Source: Albifimbria verrucaria
Lineage: Eukaryota > Ascomycota > Sordariomycetes > Hypocreales > Stachybotryaceae
Assembly: GCA_020081605.1 (NCBI GenBank)
Contig: JAHREC010000011.1
Coordinates: forward strand, 4,092,001-4,156,000
Direction of reading: 5' to 3'
Length of the DNA stretch: 64,000 nt
Part shown: positions 32,491 through 44,069 of the stretch, one piece after another
How the letters are laid out: every line of letters begins with the position of its first letter
Numbering within the stretch: position 1 is the first letter of the stretch
Notes under the pieces: generated by a model
What the model was told of the DNA's origin: nothing
The model's database searches: none
Seen by the model: the letters and a program-made list of their open reading frames with translations, nothing else
Made by a program: the position numbers and the translations under genes

Positions 32491-33876
32491 ATGGAGACAC
32501 CAAAGTCTATTCTCATTGTCGGTTCCGGCGTCTTTGGTCTCAGCACCGCATGGGCTCTGACTCAGCGTGCGCAGTTTGACAACACAACCATCACAGTTGT
32601 GGAGGACGGCCAAGGAAAGTTCCCGGCACCGGACGCCGCGAGCGTAGACTCTTCCCGTGTTGTTCGTGCAGACTATGCCGATCCAGACTATGCAGCCCTT
32701 GCGGCGGCGGCCCAGAAGGAATGGCGCAAGCAAGTGACGGTGACCTTGGTGGCCTGGGCCGTTACACAGAGTCTGGTGTTGTAGTCGTGGCGCGCGAGCA
32801 CTCCACGGTTGGGCCGGGAAAGAAGACCGCGATGGAGTATGTCAAGGAGAGCTGGAAGAATGTCGTTAGGCTTGCGCAGCAGAATGGCGAGCTTGCCGAC
32901 AAGATCCGTGACTTCAAGGACACCGCAGCGCTAAAGGACTTCCTCGGCACGAGCGAGGCCGTGGGTGACTGGGGCTACCTGAACGGACTCTCTGGATGGG
33001 CTGATGCTGGTGAGGGCATGCAGTTCCTCTACGAGCGTGTCAAGGCTACCGGCAGGGTTAACTTCGTGGATGGTAGGGTGAAGCAGCTGGTCACCGAAGG
33101 CAAGCGAGTCGTCGGCGCGGAGCTGGAGGACGGCAGTGTCGCCAAGGCAGAGGTTGTCTTTGTGGCAGCAGGCGCATGGACTGGTACACTCGTCGATTTA
33201 CGGGGCCGTGCTGAAGCAACGGGACAGATCATGGGGTACATTGACCTGACCGAAGAGGAGTTCAAGGCCTTGGAGAACTACCCTGTGGTGCTCAACCTGA
33301 GCAGCGGGCTCTTTGTCATTCCTCCTCGGGAGCGGGTGCTCAAGGTCGCGCGCCACGGCTTCGGCTACCTCAACCCCCAGACCATTACAACGGCCTTGCC
33401 GACATCGCCATCGGCGGAGCGTAAGCCTTTCGTGACATCGCGGCCGTATACCAGTCGCGACGGCCCCGTCACCTTCCCGCCAGAGGCAGACAGCGCCCTG
33501 CGGAGGGCACTCAGGAGCTCGTCCCGCTCTCAGGTCTGGACACGCGGCCATGGAAACAGACGCGACTATGCTGGTACTCGGACACGCGCGACGGAGACTG
33601 GCTTGTGGACTGGCACCCCGAGTGGGAGGGCCTGTTCGTTGCCACGGGCGGCAGCGGTCACGCATACAAGTTCCTCCCAGTTCTGGGCGAGAAGGTAGTC
33701 GACTGTATGACCGGTCAGGGAGGTGAGCTCGCCCGTAAGTGGCGGTGGAAGGAAGCTGTCAACGACGAGGTTGGAAGTGTCGTCGACGGCGTGTACAAGG
33801 GCTCATCACCGAGGACGGCAGCCGAGGCGGTGCCGTGGGTATGGTGTTGAAGGAAGAGCTGGCCAAGGCTGCGTAG
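32491..33876 (+). CDS. FAD-dependent amine oxidase of the sarcosine/saccharopine oxidase group
   Basis: DAO-family flavoenzyme oxidising a secondary or N-substituted amino acid (sarcosine, pipecolate, saccharopine or fructosyl amino acid). The N-terminal Rossmann motif is SILIVGSGVFGLSTAWALTQ. SSRVVRADYADPDYAALA is typical of fungal saccharopine/fructosyl-amino-acid oxidases. The C-terminal FAD block contains CWYSDTRDGDWLVDWHPEWE, whose Cys matches the covalent flavin site, then LFVATGGSGHAYKFLPVLGE. No intron is needed. Frame breaks near 32733, 33415 and 33815 are single-base losses; the restored end is GMVLKEELAKAA. I see no C-terminal SKL-type peroxisomal signal, though many relatives are peroxisomal. 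The substrate cannot be read from sequence; saccharopine or pipecolate oxidase seems closer than a true amadoriase. Confidence 0.88.
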
Positions 33877-34182
33877 ATTATATCTGTGTCGTATTATCTG
33901 GCGGAGTAAGAATACAGAAGACGTAATTTTTTAAAGTCCAGAACGTTTTCAAGTACTATTTATCACTGAAATACATGTAGTTGAAGGTCAATGTCGATAT
34001 TCATAAACTGGAGAGTGCCTTATGCATGTATCGAGACACCCAGTTTGGACTCGATGCAGCGGTGGGGCTACCTGGCCATCAGCTTCCCATCTGCGACAAC
34101 CAGGACTCAGCCCTGCACGCCCAGCACTCGCCCCGAGTCTTGTAGATTATCATGCATTGATCCAGCACCACCATCGCCAATC
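33877..34182. other. Short intergenic region
   Basis: 306 bases between co-directional genes; nothing recognisable beyond a probable terminator/promoter overlap. Confidence 0.6.
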
Positions 34183-36627
34183 ATGTCCTCCTCCAAAGGC
34201 CTGGCCAGCTTCCCCGACGTCGAGGCCAAGCTCCAGAAGCCGGCCAAGCAATCCGCCTTCGAGAAGCAAAAGGCTGAGGCTGAAGCGAAGCGCCAGCGCG
34301 AGGCCGCCGAGACGGCAGCCGTGTACGAGGACTTCGTAAAGAGCTTCGACCGCGACGACGACGGACCGAGCAACACTGGCGGTGTCTTTGCCCAGCAGCG
34401 CCCGCGCCCGGGCTTTGGCGGCGGCCCTCCCGCAGCACCCAGCGCGTCCAAGAGGCACTTTGGCACGTCGGCCCTAAGAGCGGTCCCGGGAGTCTAGGGC
34501 CGCCGCCTTCATCGTTTGCGAAGAAGCGCTCGTTTCAAGACTTCTCGAGCTCCCGAGGCAGGGAGAGGGGCGTACTGGGCTTTGACGAGCACGACGGGCC
34601 GTCTACCTCGGTGCCGAAGGCGTTCGATGCAAGCGACGATGAAGATACTGGGGCGGTCGACCGAGCGGAGGAAAGGGCTATAGCAAAGCCTACGCTGCGA
34701 CTGGCGAACCTCCCTCCGGGGACTTCGCCCGCCATGGTGAAGGGGCTGATGCCGGAACACCTGGTTGTGGAGAATGTCAAGATGATGCCTCCTGCTGGAC
34801 ATGGAGGCTCGGAAAGAAAATGCGCTGTGGCCATTGTCACACTGTCACAGGAGACTCCCGCCAACGAGATTGATGGAACGGTCAGCTTGCTTCAAAATCG
34901 ATACTTGGGCTTCGGCTACTATCTATCCCTCCACCGCCACCTTTCCTCAGCCGTTGCCAACTCCTCGGCCTTGCCAAACCTCATATCTTCTGCTTCTGGA
35001 TCGCATCCCTTTGGCGCAAAACCAGTCGAGCAGCCCTCGGCGCCGAACAATGCCCCGACCCAGCAAGGTTTCCATCGCGGATTCGCTCCGCCATCTTCAT
35101 ATAACAACCAGGGTATGAACGTGAATCGATCGAACCTCTTGCACGTCCCGGTGAAGCCGCCGCAGGATATTAGGACGCTCCGGTCTATTAACAAGGTGAT
35201 TGAGGGTATCCTTGAACACGGCCCCGAGTTCGAGGCGCTCCTAATGTCGAGACCTCAAGTGCAGCGTGAAGAAAAATGGGCTTGGATCTGGGACGCCCGA
35301 TCAGAAGGTGGCATTTGGTATCGGTGGAGGTTATGGGAAGTGGTCACCGGTTCGCAGATGAATCGGAATAAGGAAAAATTCTTCCCTCTGTTTGACGGTG
35401 GACATGCATGGAAACGTCCGGAGAAGCGACTCCTTTGAGTACACTACGAAGATGAACGAATTTGTATCAGACACGGACTACGATTCTTCAGAGGATGAAG
35501 ACCCTGAAGCGGACAATAACCGCGAACAACAAGGAGAGGCAGAGAAGTCGTTTCTCAACCCGCTGGAGAAGGCCAAACTTGCGCATTTTTGGCCCGACTA
35601 CCGACCAACATCTCCCGATTACGAAAAGGCGATGTCGCCAGAGTGACGACTTTTGCCATTTTGCATGCTAGCCGAGGCGTGGATGAGGTTGTGGACATGA
35701 TCGTCTCGAACGTGGAAAAGCCGTTTGCGTTAACGGCGGCGAATCCGGGGAAGAAGGCAGAGAACAAAGAATCGCAAGTGGGAGACGACAACACGGCTAG
35801 CGAAGGAGTTGATGCCAGCGCAGCCAGCTTGGTTGGCCTCTATGTGGTCAGCGATATTCTATCCTCTTCCGCTACAAGTGGCGTGCGTCATGCATGGCGT
35901 TTTAGACAGCTTTTCGAGACTGCGCTACGGGACCGCAAGGTTTTCGAACGGCTGGGCTTGATGGCGGAGAAGCAGGGTTGGGGACGTCTACGCGCAGACA
36001 AGTGGAAGCGAAGCGTGATGCTGGTGCTGAACCTTTGGGAGGGCTGGTGCGTCTTCCCGGCGGAGAGCCAAGAAATGTTTGTCAGCACGTTTGAGAACCC
36101 TCCTTCATCCAAGGTTGAGGAAAAGACAGAGGAGGCGCAAAAGCGTGGCAAGTGGAAGGTGGTGGAGAAGAACTTGGCCGACGCAAGTACACCTAGTCTT
36201 GACAAGGGTCAATCGCCAAGCAAAGAAGCAACTGCAGACGATGATGTCGAGGGCGAGCCGATCGCTGAAGACGATGTCGAAGGAGAGCCGATCGATGATG
36301 ATGATGACGTCGAGGAGAGCCCATGGCAGAGGAAGACATGGACGCAGATCCGACAAAATATAGCGACGACGTGGAAGGAGAGCCAATAGACGAGGATGAG
36401 GACGAGGACGACGTGCAAGGGAGCCCATCTCGGACGACGAGGTGATGGAGGATGCAGGGTCACAACCAACTCAGGGCCAGGTGACGGATACCAATCACAC
36501 GGGAAGCCAGGGCTCTGGAAGCAGGGAAGAGGCAGAAGGGCGAGGACAGCAAGCCGGCCAACCACGAAGACGGATGCGGGCGGTGGACATGTTTGCTGAT
36601 TCAGACGGGTCTGAGGGCGAACGATAG
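34183..36627 (+). CDS. SR140/U2SURP-like U2 snRNP-associated protein
   Basis: Homologue of the U2 snRNP-associated SR140 (U2SURP) protein, which acts in pre-mRNA splicing in the nucleus. The start is MSSSKGLASFPDVEAKL, a conserved N-terminal motif, with a charged helix (KQKAEAEAKRQREAAETAAV). Domains in order: an RRM-like region (KPTLRLANLPPGTSPAMVKG); a SURP region (LRSINKVIEGILEHGPEFEA, then WAWIWDARSEGGIWYRWRLW); the FDGGHAWKRPEKRL linker; and a CID domain (ARLPTNISRLRKGDVARVTT, TFAILHASRGVDEVVDMIV). The acidic tail carries three or four copies of DVEGEPI and ends MRAVDMFADSDGSEGER. No intron is needed. Breaks near 34468, 35418, 35587, 36330 and 36420 are base losses. Identity is clear from the WIWDARSEGGIWYRWRLWE block. 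Confidence 0.9.
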
Positions 36628-38513
36628 GCGGCGGTGGATGGGATAGGATGGGATGGGTTGGTAATGAACAAGACAAGCTTAATGTATAGATCAAGGCGTA
36701 TGTATGCCACGGACCTTAGGCCTGGCCGCCTACCATGCTACCCGTCGCTTAATTTCGAGAAACGTTTGAGGGATGGTCAAATGATCAGCATTGTATCCAT
36801 GTTGTCGTCGTCTGAGGCTGACATGTTTAGTTCCTGCCAATATACTTGGTGGCGAGCATGGAGGGAGGAACTTGGCCTGTTTCCCATGGCTCGTCCCCAC
36901 GGGCTGAGAGGTAAAGGCCAGACCAACGAGGGTTGAGAATGGATATACTGGCGGAAAGGGAAATCGGTTTGTCAAGGTGGTGACCACATGGCGGTGCATC
37001 TGAGGAAGCAACACCCTCTCACGAAGAGTAGTTCAACAATGGCAGACGCCGGGAGTTCCTGGTCAGCAAAGCAGGGGACCAATAGAAACTTGCTCAAAAC
37101 CGGCCAGGTTTTTCGCTTGGGAGTGGGAAGCGCATGTTGGTGGAGATCCCGAGCATGGTGGTGCTGACTAGGTAGGGATCCCTCTGTGTTTTAGTTTCCT
37201 CCACAGAAGATCCATCTTTTTTTTTTTAGGTGTGTGAGAAGGTCGATGTGCGAGAGAGAGATGGGTGGATGGAGGGGCACGACGGGCGGCCGTGCGCGCG
37301 GTGACGATGGCGTGCAGAGGAGCGGCTGGAATGGGGTTGTGGGTGAGGCGTTTGACGATGTGGTTGATGATGGAGCGAGTTTCCGGGTGCTCGGTAAGCA
37401 GACGGTGAGCACAGCGCTGTGACTTATTGGGTTCGCATGTTGGGACGTTTTGCTTTGCTTGGCTCGGCTCATGAGGGTCTCTTTGGGTCTCCTTCTACTA
37501 ACCCACCACCACTGGGACCACTACAGAACCACCGCAGGGCCCGGAAATGCTGCCACCTGCCTACTGCAGTGCAGGGCCTACAGCGCGTTCCAGCAGCATG
37601 GATGTCCCGCAGGTATCCGAGGCACGTCCACCTACCAGGTAGGTACTATATCTACCCGTCTCTACAGCACAGCGCTGCCTTGGCCAACAGGGTTAGGTAC
37701 CTGGGCGGTAGCCTCTAAGTGGTGGCTTCAGGGAAACATGGCGCTTGGCTTCAAGGTTAACGCTGGATACGCCCCGTTGTGCCTGCGGAGTGGTAGCGGG
37801 CCAGTGCCAGGACATGTACCGGCCCTGCGCTGCGGTACATGGACGGTACCTGCCCCGTGCAAGCCATCGCGTTGCTTGTGACAGGGGGATCCTTTTTCTT
37901 TTTTCAACCTTGACTTCTTCATCTTCCTCTTCAACCCTCCCTCCACGCGCCTCAATCAGCCCCGCACGTGGAGTAAGGTAGGCTGATGCGCATTTGCTTG
38001 GCCGTCGATAGTCCAGCCCATCCGTCCAGGACTCACGAGCTCTACACTTACCTGACATAACATAACATAACACACTGGCTATCCGCGCGCTCGCTCTCCA
38101 GCCCGGCCCAGCCTAGCGCATCGTTCTCTCGCACTCCGAAACCATCGGTCCGTGTCGCAAATCATTCGACGGAGTGAAAGCTTACACCACTTTGCCTTAG
38201 TTTGGACCTTGCTTGTGCATTGACCCTCTGCATCTCACTCAGGTCATCCTTGTTTCGCTGGTTCCCCGCCGAGGCGCCTCTTCACTCTCGCCGTCGGTGG
38301 CACCAGACTTCTCGGCCGGTGCGCGGCTCCTGAGCTTCCAGAACTTCTATTACTCTCTCCTGAACCCTTGCCTGAGGCCCTCGACCTCTGAACCCCTTAT
38401 CCCGTTCTCATGGGCGTTTGTCTCAGCCTGCGAGGCCTGAAGCACAGAGTGCGGCTCTGAGCCGAGCGTTACTGTCAGAGACCAGACACTCCGTCTGTCT
38501 GTCCGACCTCATC
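36628..38513. other. Intergenic region upstream of the copper regulator
   Basis: No gene seen. Contains an 11-base T run near 37216, AGGTAGGTAC-type words at 37636-37705, and from about 38000 a C/T-rich leader with CATAACATAACATAACA near 38056. Two ORFs around 37419-37981 overlap in conflicting frames and look non-coding. Confidence 0.55.
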
Positions 38514-40237
38514 ATGCCTCTAATAAACGGCCAGAAGATGGCCTGGTATGCACCCCCTCGCCGTCCGACCTTACCTGCCGTTGCTGACCAAACCATCGCA
38601 TCTCAGCGAGCCATGCATTCGCGGCCATCGATCTACCAAATGCACGCATGCCAACGAGCGTCTCATGGTTCCCGTCCGCAAGCCGGGACGCCCTCTCAGC
38701 TCGTGCCCGCATCCTTCTTCACGGCCTTGCTCCTGCGCAACCGTCACCGCCGCCATTCCCAGGAAGCAGAAATGCGGATGCGGCACCTCCTCCCAGGCCA
38801 CCCCGGAGATCAAGTCTGAAGTGGACGATTCCAGCGCCGAGGCCACGCCCATCAGCCCGACAAGGGCCAACTCTAACTACAGGATTAGAAAACCTACCCA
38901 GAAGACTGGCGTCTCCCGGAAGCAGTCCATCGACGCCGTTGGTCTGCAGCGCATGGATGCCAGTCAGCTTAACATTCTGCCTACGTACGATGCAGCCCAG
39001 TCAAAGACGGCCTCCGTAGCAAGCGAGGCGTCGCCTCCGATTCAAGGGATTCCCATCTACAACCCTTACGGCATAACGCCGACCACGAGCGCGTTCAACA
39101 ACCCGCCAATTATGTTCCCGGCCTTCCCTCAGCAGGTTCCTCCCACCGTATCTGAGCCAGTGTCACCAAACTTGAGCGCCAGCAAGGCTCTTTCGGTTGC
39201 GAGCAACGGAACGACTGAAACGGCTACCGGCGGAGGCTGCTGTGGGGGCAAAAGACACCTGCCAACGACACGCCCGCTCCTCCACCACCTCCGACGACCA
39301 CTTCATCCTGCTGCGGCGGGTCGGTTGAGAAGAAACCAAAGCCTAAGAGCTGTTGCTCCTCTAACGCTGTTTCTCAGGAGCGTCTAATGGTGTTTCTCAT
39401 GGTGCTTCTAATGGTGTTGCCCATGGTGCTTCTAATGGTATCTCCCATGGTGCCTCTAACGGTGTCTCTAACGGCGTCACTAACAGGCACGGCGCCGTGC
39501 CTGAAGCCATGTCGATACCCGACATGTCGGCGCAACCCAACGGCATGATGATGTCGCCATTTGCCTCTCCCGTGATCCTACCTAACGGCATGTATCACTA
39601 CTTCCCACAGCCAACCATTTTTACCTACCCACCGCAGTACGGCTCTTACATGCAGCCGCTTCAGCCGGAGCAGTGGCGCCAGTTCATGTCGACGATGAAT
39701 TACAGCCAGCCTCCCAACCCCAGCGCGGTGGATATGCGGGCAACGATGCCTTTGCCCATCTTTGGAACTCCCGAGACGTCTGCGGGAACCACCCACCAAT
39801 GTACTTGCGGAGATGGCTGCCAGTGCGTTGGCTGCGCTAGCCATCCATACAACGAAGCAACACAAAACTATGTTCGCTCAGCGTGGAACAGTATGATGGA
39901 GGATGGGCAGAACGGCCACAAGCCGTATATCAATGGAAACGGTGATGCTTCTCGTGAAGTCTCCGGGCATGGTTCGTCTAACGGGGTGGACCCAGCCTTC
40001 AAGTCTCAAGGCGATGGAACCATTTCACCGCCGGCACCGCAAACACCATCAGACGTGGCTTCAAATGACGAGCAAACCCTGTCTGCGAGTGATTTCTTCT
40101 TCGTCACGTACCCTTTCGGAGACTCTTGCGCTGGCGAGACAGCGAGCTGTCCTTGTGGAGATGACTGCCAATGCATTGGATGCGTCATTCACAACAACCC
40201 CGGGCCCTTGCTTTCAGCTGATCAGGAGGCATCGTGA
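38514..40237 (+). CDS. Copper-fist transcription factor, GRISEA/Mac1 type
   Basis: Copper-sensing activator that turns on high-affinity copper uptake genes when copper is low and is switched off by Cu(I). The start is MPLINGQKMA; a 61-bp intron (38546-38606) falls just before the first zinc ligand, and splicing gives KMACEPCIRGHRSTKCTHAN, the copper-fist signature. A minor-groove motif (RKPGRPLSSCPHP) and KCGCGTS follow. Two C-terminal copper-sensing motifs of the form CxCxxxCxCxxCxxH are CTCGDGCQCVGCASH and CPCGDDCQCIGCVIH. Extra paired cysteines occur (GGGCCGGK, SSCCGGS, KSCCSS). Between these lies an 8-residue tandem repeat (ASNGVSHG). Frame breaks near 39252 and 39372 are base losses. GRISEA of Podospora is the best characterised relative; the paralogous Ace1/Cup2 (copper detoxification) type is less likely because of the paired Cys motifs. 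Confidence 0.92.
39380..39482 (+). repeat. 24-bp coding tandem repeat (ASNGVSHG)
   Basis: Three full and one partial copies of a 24-bp unit encoding A-S-N-G-V/I-S/A-H-G, in frame within the copper regulator and ending in ASNGVSNGVTN. Third-codon differences show the copies are not freshly duplicated. Confidence 0.85.
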
Positions 40238-41366
40238 TTGATGAGATGTTGGCCTACGGGTGCCGAGAATAGGCAAGGTCAGTTAGGAGTGGTTATTTGT
40301 TATAGAGGGCCAGCGTTGCTAGGCCATCATCGTTATAAATACCAAAGATACCCTAGGCAGGCTCTGCCGTTGAATGATTGACGGAATTGATATTCTAGTT
40401 ATGACTTGCGTGTTGCGTCAGATGGTTGTGAGTGTGGGGAGAGCAGAGCAGTGTAAATATCCACTTTGCAGATGAATTGAATGGTGAGTTGCTCAGTCTG
40501 GTGGTGGCTTGCAAAGTATTGACGTGGAAATTGAAACGCATTACATGATGCCTTGATCATATTTATATTGAGCGGGGGATGTTATGAGAGAAATTTGAAG
40601 ATGTTATTGCGGCTGCAGCTTGCCCACGATTCGTTGATTAGCAGTTCGGATCACGCTCCGTTGCGGCTGCAGCTCCTTAATTATCCGTTGATGCGCATTT
40701 CGGGCCACACTCGGTTGACATGTCCATCGGGCCCATTGCCGGCTCCGCGCTGTGGGGCGACGTTGCGGAGCGAGTACCGGCGGTTGAAGCTGATGCTAAC
40801 AGGCTTCGCAGAGATGATTGTTAGATGACTTCATGGTGGAAAGGTGTTCTCCCGTGGGCATTTTCCAAGTTTCTACGCATGTCTCAATGCTTGCATGCTA
40901 CAGAAGGTACCGCCAGAGCGGGACCAGGTGGACTGATTGGAGATCAAGCTCTGTGTTGTCTATCATCACCTTTTGGCTCGATGTGCTCGAACCAATCATG
41001 AGCGGATATGACCACGGACCGACTTCCGAATGCTATTGGACCCCTCTCGGATATCCTTGGCTTGGAGGGTGCATCGTCCCTGGAGCTTTTCTGACATCGT
41101 TTATAGATCATGGGTAAGACCGAGGACGACATGTTTCGTTCATTGGCAGGGGGGCGACGTTCCAGGAGAGGAAGCTATAAAGGCGGTGCTGAGAAGGCCC
41201 CTAGGGACATGGCGATTTTGTTCTTATACTCACTCTTCTTGTTGTTTCGTATTGTTACTCTGGACAGATCCATTCTGATATTACCATCTCACCCCGAAAC
41301 GTCGGCATTTGCCATCCCCACTCTCTGATCGCAACCGCGCGGATCCTGACAGGTACTAATTACAGC
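40238..41366. other. Intergenic region with a 54-bp tandem duplication
   Basis: 1.1 kb with no gene I can support. 40607-40714 is an imperfect 54-bp direct duplication. The remainder is ordinary intergenic sequence, including the promoter of the Zn2Cys6 gene. Confidence 0.55.
40607..40714 (+). repeat. Imperfect 54-bp tandem duplication
   Basis: Copies 40607-40660 and 40661-40714 both begin TTGCGGCTGCAGCT and align without gaps at roughly two-thirds identity. The unit length is a multiple of three; in one frame both copies read LRLQL at the same place. Confidence 0.7.
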
Positions 41367-43806
41367 ATGAACCATCTCAAGCCGATCCTGCCAGCGCCTG
41401 TGCGGCCAGGCGACCAAGATGGCCAGCACCTGGGCTTCATGTCAAGCCATCAACGACCGTCGTCCAAGAAGCGCGCTGCTGTGTCAATCGCGTGTAACAC
41501 ATGCCGCGTTAAAAAGTCCGCCGTGAGGCCATCTCCCATGATTTGCACCCTCCCTGTTCGTAGCAAGCTGACCAGAATGCGCCAAAGTGCGATAGTGGAC
41601 GACCGGCGTGTGCTCGCTGCGTCAAGCGGTCCTTGCCCTGCTCCTACGTCGACGAGAGCACCAAGAAGGCGCTGACGCACCGGGTTGGTCTTCTCCAACA
41701 AGAACTCGCCGAGTACAGGGACTTTTTAAGCGTGTGAGGACTATGCCTGAGGACGAGGCGATCCAAGCCGTACGTCGTATGAAGGCATTAAAGCCCACAT
41801 CACCTCATGACACGGCTGGGGAGCTCAATATGATGCGCCTCTCGGAGGTACAGACCTCCCAAGGTGTCCTCCCTCCGATGCGTTCGCATGTTGAGTCTGA
41901 ACTGCAGGTGCTGCGTCCTTTGGCCTATCCGCCTCTGGAGCCGTTGAAGCCCGAGTCTATAGATATTGTCAGCTGGTTTCGTCCCATGGCCCAATCCTCC
42001 GCTTATACGCAGTCTAGTCAACAACATCTCTCGACCGCTGGAAACTCATATAATCGGACTGTGGCATCACCTGTGCCTTCATCGCTTCAAGAGAAAACCC
42101 ACACGGGGACCGCCTCTGAAACCGATTCTTCTCGAGACGGGCCGCTTTGCGATGCTCGACTCAAGCTACTCAAAATGGACTACTGGAGCAAAACACCCAT
42201 TGACGACGGGTTTGCCTCAAACGTCATGTCCCATTTCTTTACGGCTCACTTTCCCATATTCGCTTGTTTTGATGCAGATCGTTTTCTGGACGACCTGGTG
42301 CAACGGAAAGGCAATTATTGCTCGGCGTTCCTAGTCTCCAGCGTCATGTCGATTGCATGCGTACGCAGTCTCCCCCTCTAGAAGTCTCCCTGACACTGCC
42401 ACCAGCAATCGTTTAGCACGTCCGATGTGCGTTCCTCAGCGTTGAGCGCCGCATTTGAGAAAGAGGCCGAGATATTGTGGCACGCCGAGCGCTCGAACGA
42501 CGACCCGATCACCTTGGCTGCCATGTGCTATCTGGCCATGGCGGCTGGCATGAGCGGCCGTGAAGACCTGGGGTCTTACTTCTCGGCGATATTCGCGCCA
42601 TGGCGCCTAGGATGAATCTATTTGGATCCCGGCCCAGCAATGAAGTTCTCAAAATGCACCATCAGCTTCTGCCCGAGCAGCTCAAGGCCATAGCAGCGGC
42701 GGCTTGGGGGCCTATGGCTGGTTGACGTGAGTCGGCAGTCCTCATTTTCTGTTTCGATCTAAACTTGATGACGAAAGGTTCCATGCTGTTCACTATCCTG
42801 CCGAACCGATTGAATTCCCGCCATTCTTACCAATTCCTGGTGACGCAGACAGGAAAAGGGGCGGGCTGGTCTGGGCGCCTCACCCACTGCCGGATTTCGT
42901 GGGACAGACGACGACGAATCTATGCAAGCTTTGGCCGATACTCCAGGAGCTGGACCATGTTTATTCATTAATGGGCCAAATACCACTGGCACAAAGAGTC
43001 ACTCTTGCATTTGCCGAGTCAAGATACCGGAAACTTCTCGTCTGGGCAGACGCACTGAATCTGGAGATGCTCACTGATGGGAGTAGCGCTTTCCAGGTCT
43101 TCTTTTTTCAGTAAGTGCAATAAAATTCAGTTAGAAACAACCAGGAAGCTCATATACCAGTTCAATCTACCACACTACCATTGTTAGGCTCTTCCAACCA
43201 TTTCTTGACAGCCCGGATCACACGCGCCTGTATAACTTCAATTCGAAAGACAGCGATCCAGCCATCATCTACGCGGCGTCGATGCGGCAGCTGAAACACC
43301 TTCTAATCTGGTACTGGATGAAACCCAGATCGCAAACCGACCATGACTGGCCCAACGCCGCGGTGCTCCAGGTTTTCACCGTTGTTCTCAGAAACACTAA
43401 TGATCCAGACAGTCGGGTTTATTTCCACCTCTGCTTCAGCTTCTGGAAGGAGGCATACGTGCGCTACCGCGTGTATCTGCAGGCAGCCAAGGCTAGCTTG
43501 ACTTTTGCCCTTGACCAGGGCGTGATAAATAGCCATGTTGCAGTCACTATGCTAGATGAGGCGCGGGCAGCGGGCTTGCATCATGAGGCGCCTGAACATG
43601 CTTTCTTAACAGCCATTGCTGAGTACGAAATGGCAGCGAAAGGCCGTAAAGATGTAAAAGTGGATGTTATGGCGAAGGAGTTTACAGACATGGTTGTGGC
43701 TGAGCCTATGAGCGATGTTGAGTATGATGATGACTCGACATCCTCGCAGACTAGCGAGCCGGGGCCGTCTCACAATTGGCTTAGGACTGTACTTGGGGAC
43801 CCATGA
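41367..43806 (+). CDS. Zn2Cys6 fungal-specific transcription factor
   Basis: DNA-binding regulator with an N-terminal binuclear zinc cluster and a fungal-specific transcription factor domain. The start is MNHLKPILPAPVRPG. Intron 1 (41523-41587, GTGAGG to AAAG) lies inside the cluster; splicing gives ACNTCRVKKSACDSGRPACA then RCVKRSLPC, with the exact C-x2-C-x6-C-x6-C-x2-C-x6-C spacing. A short coiled-coil dimerisation helix follows (ALTHRVGLLQQELAEYRDF). The middle domain is recognisable at FFTAHFPIFACFDADRFLDD and FWKEAYVRYRVYLQAAKASL. Further introns: about 42361-42404, one after 42726, and 43111-43187. Breaks near 41726 and 42598 are base losses. The C-terminus is acidic (SDVEYDDDSTSSQTSEPGP). 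The target genes are unknown. Confidence 0.88.
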
Positions 43807-44069
43807 TTCTATATTTTGACTAGTTTACTATGAAGTGTACAATAGAGGCTGAGAAGTATGAGATGGGCCATGGTTGGCTTTCCTCTAATGGACGAATCTG
43901 GGGAGCAGTGCATCGATTGGGATATCAGGTGTTAGACAGCGGGAGCATCGAAACTACATTTCGAGAAAACTATATACCATATACCCATGTTCAATGATGA
44001 AACTAATTCTATTCCCTTGCTGTGAAGAACACCAACTTAGCGCCTATTAGTCCTCTTCTTACAATCTGC
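43807..44069. other. Convergent intergenic spacer
   Basis: 263 bases between the ends of the Zn2Cys6 and RS-rich genes; nothing recognisable. Confidence 0.6.

Noticed and set aside
37419..37981. Overlapping ORFs upstream of the copper regulator
   Set aside because: Three frames are open at once with biased composition; probably promoter DNA.
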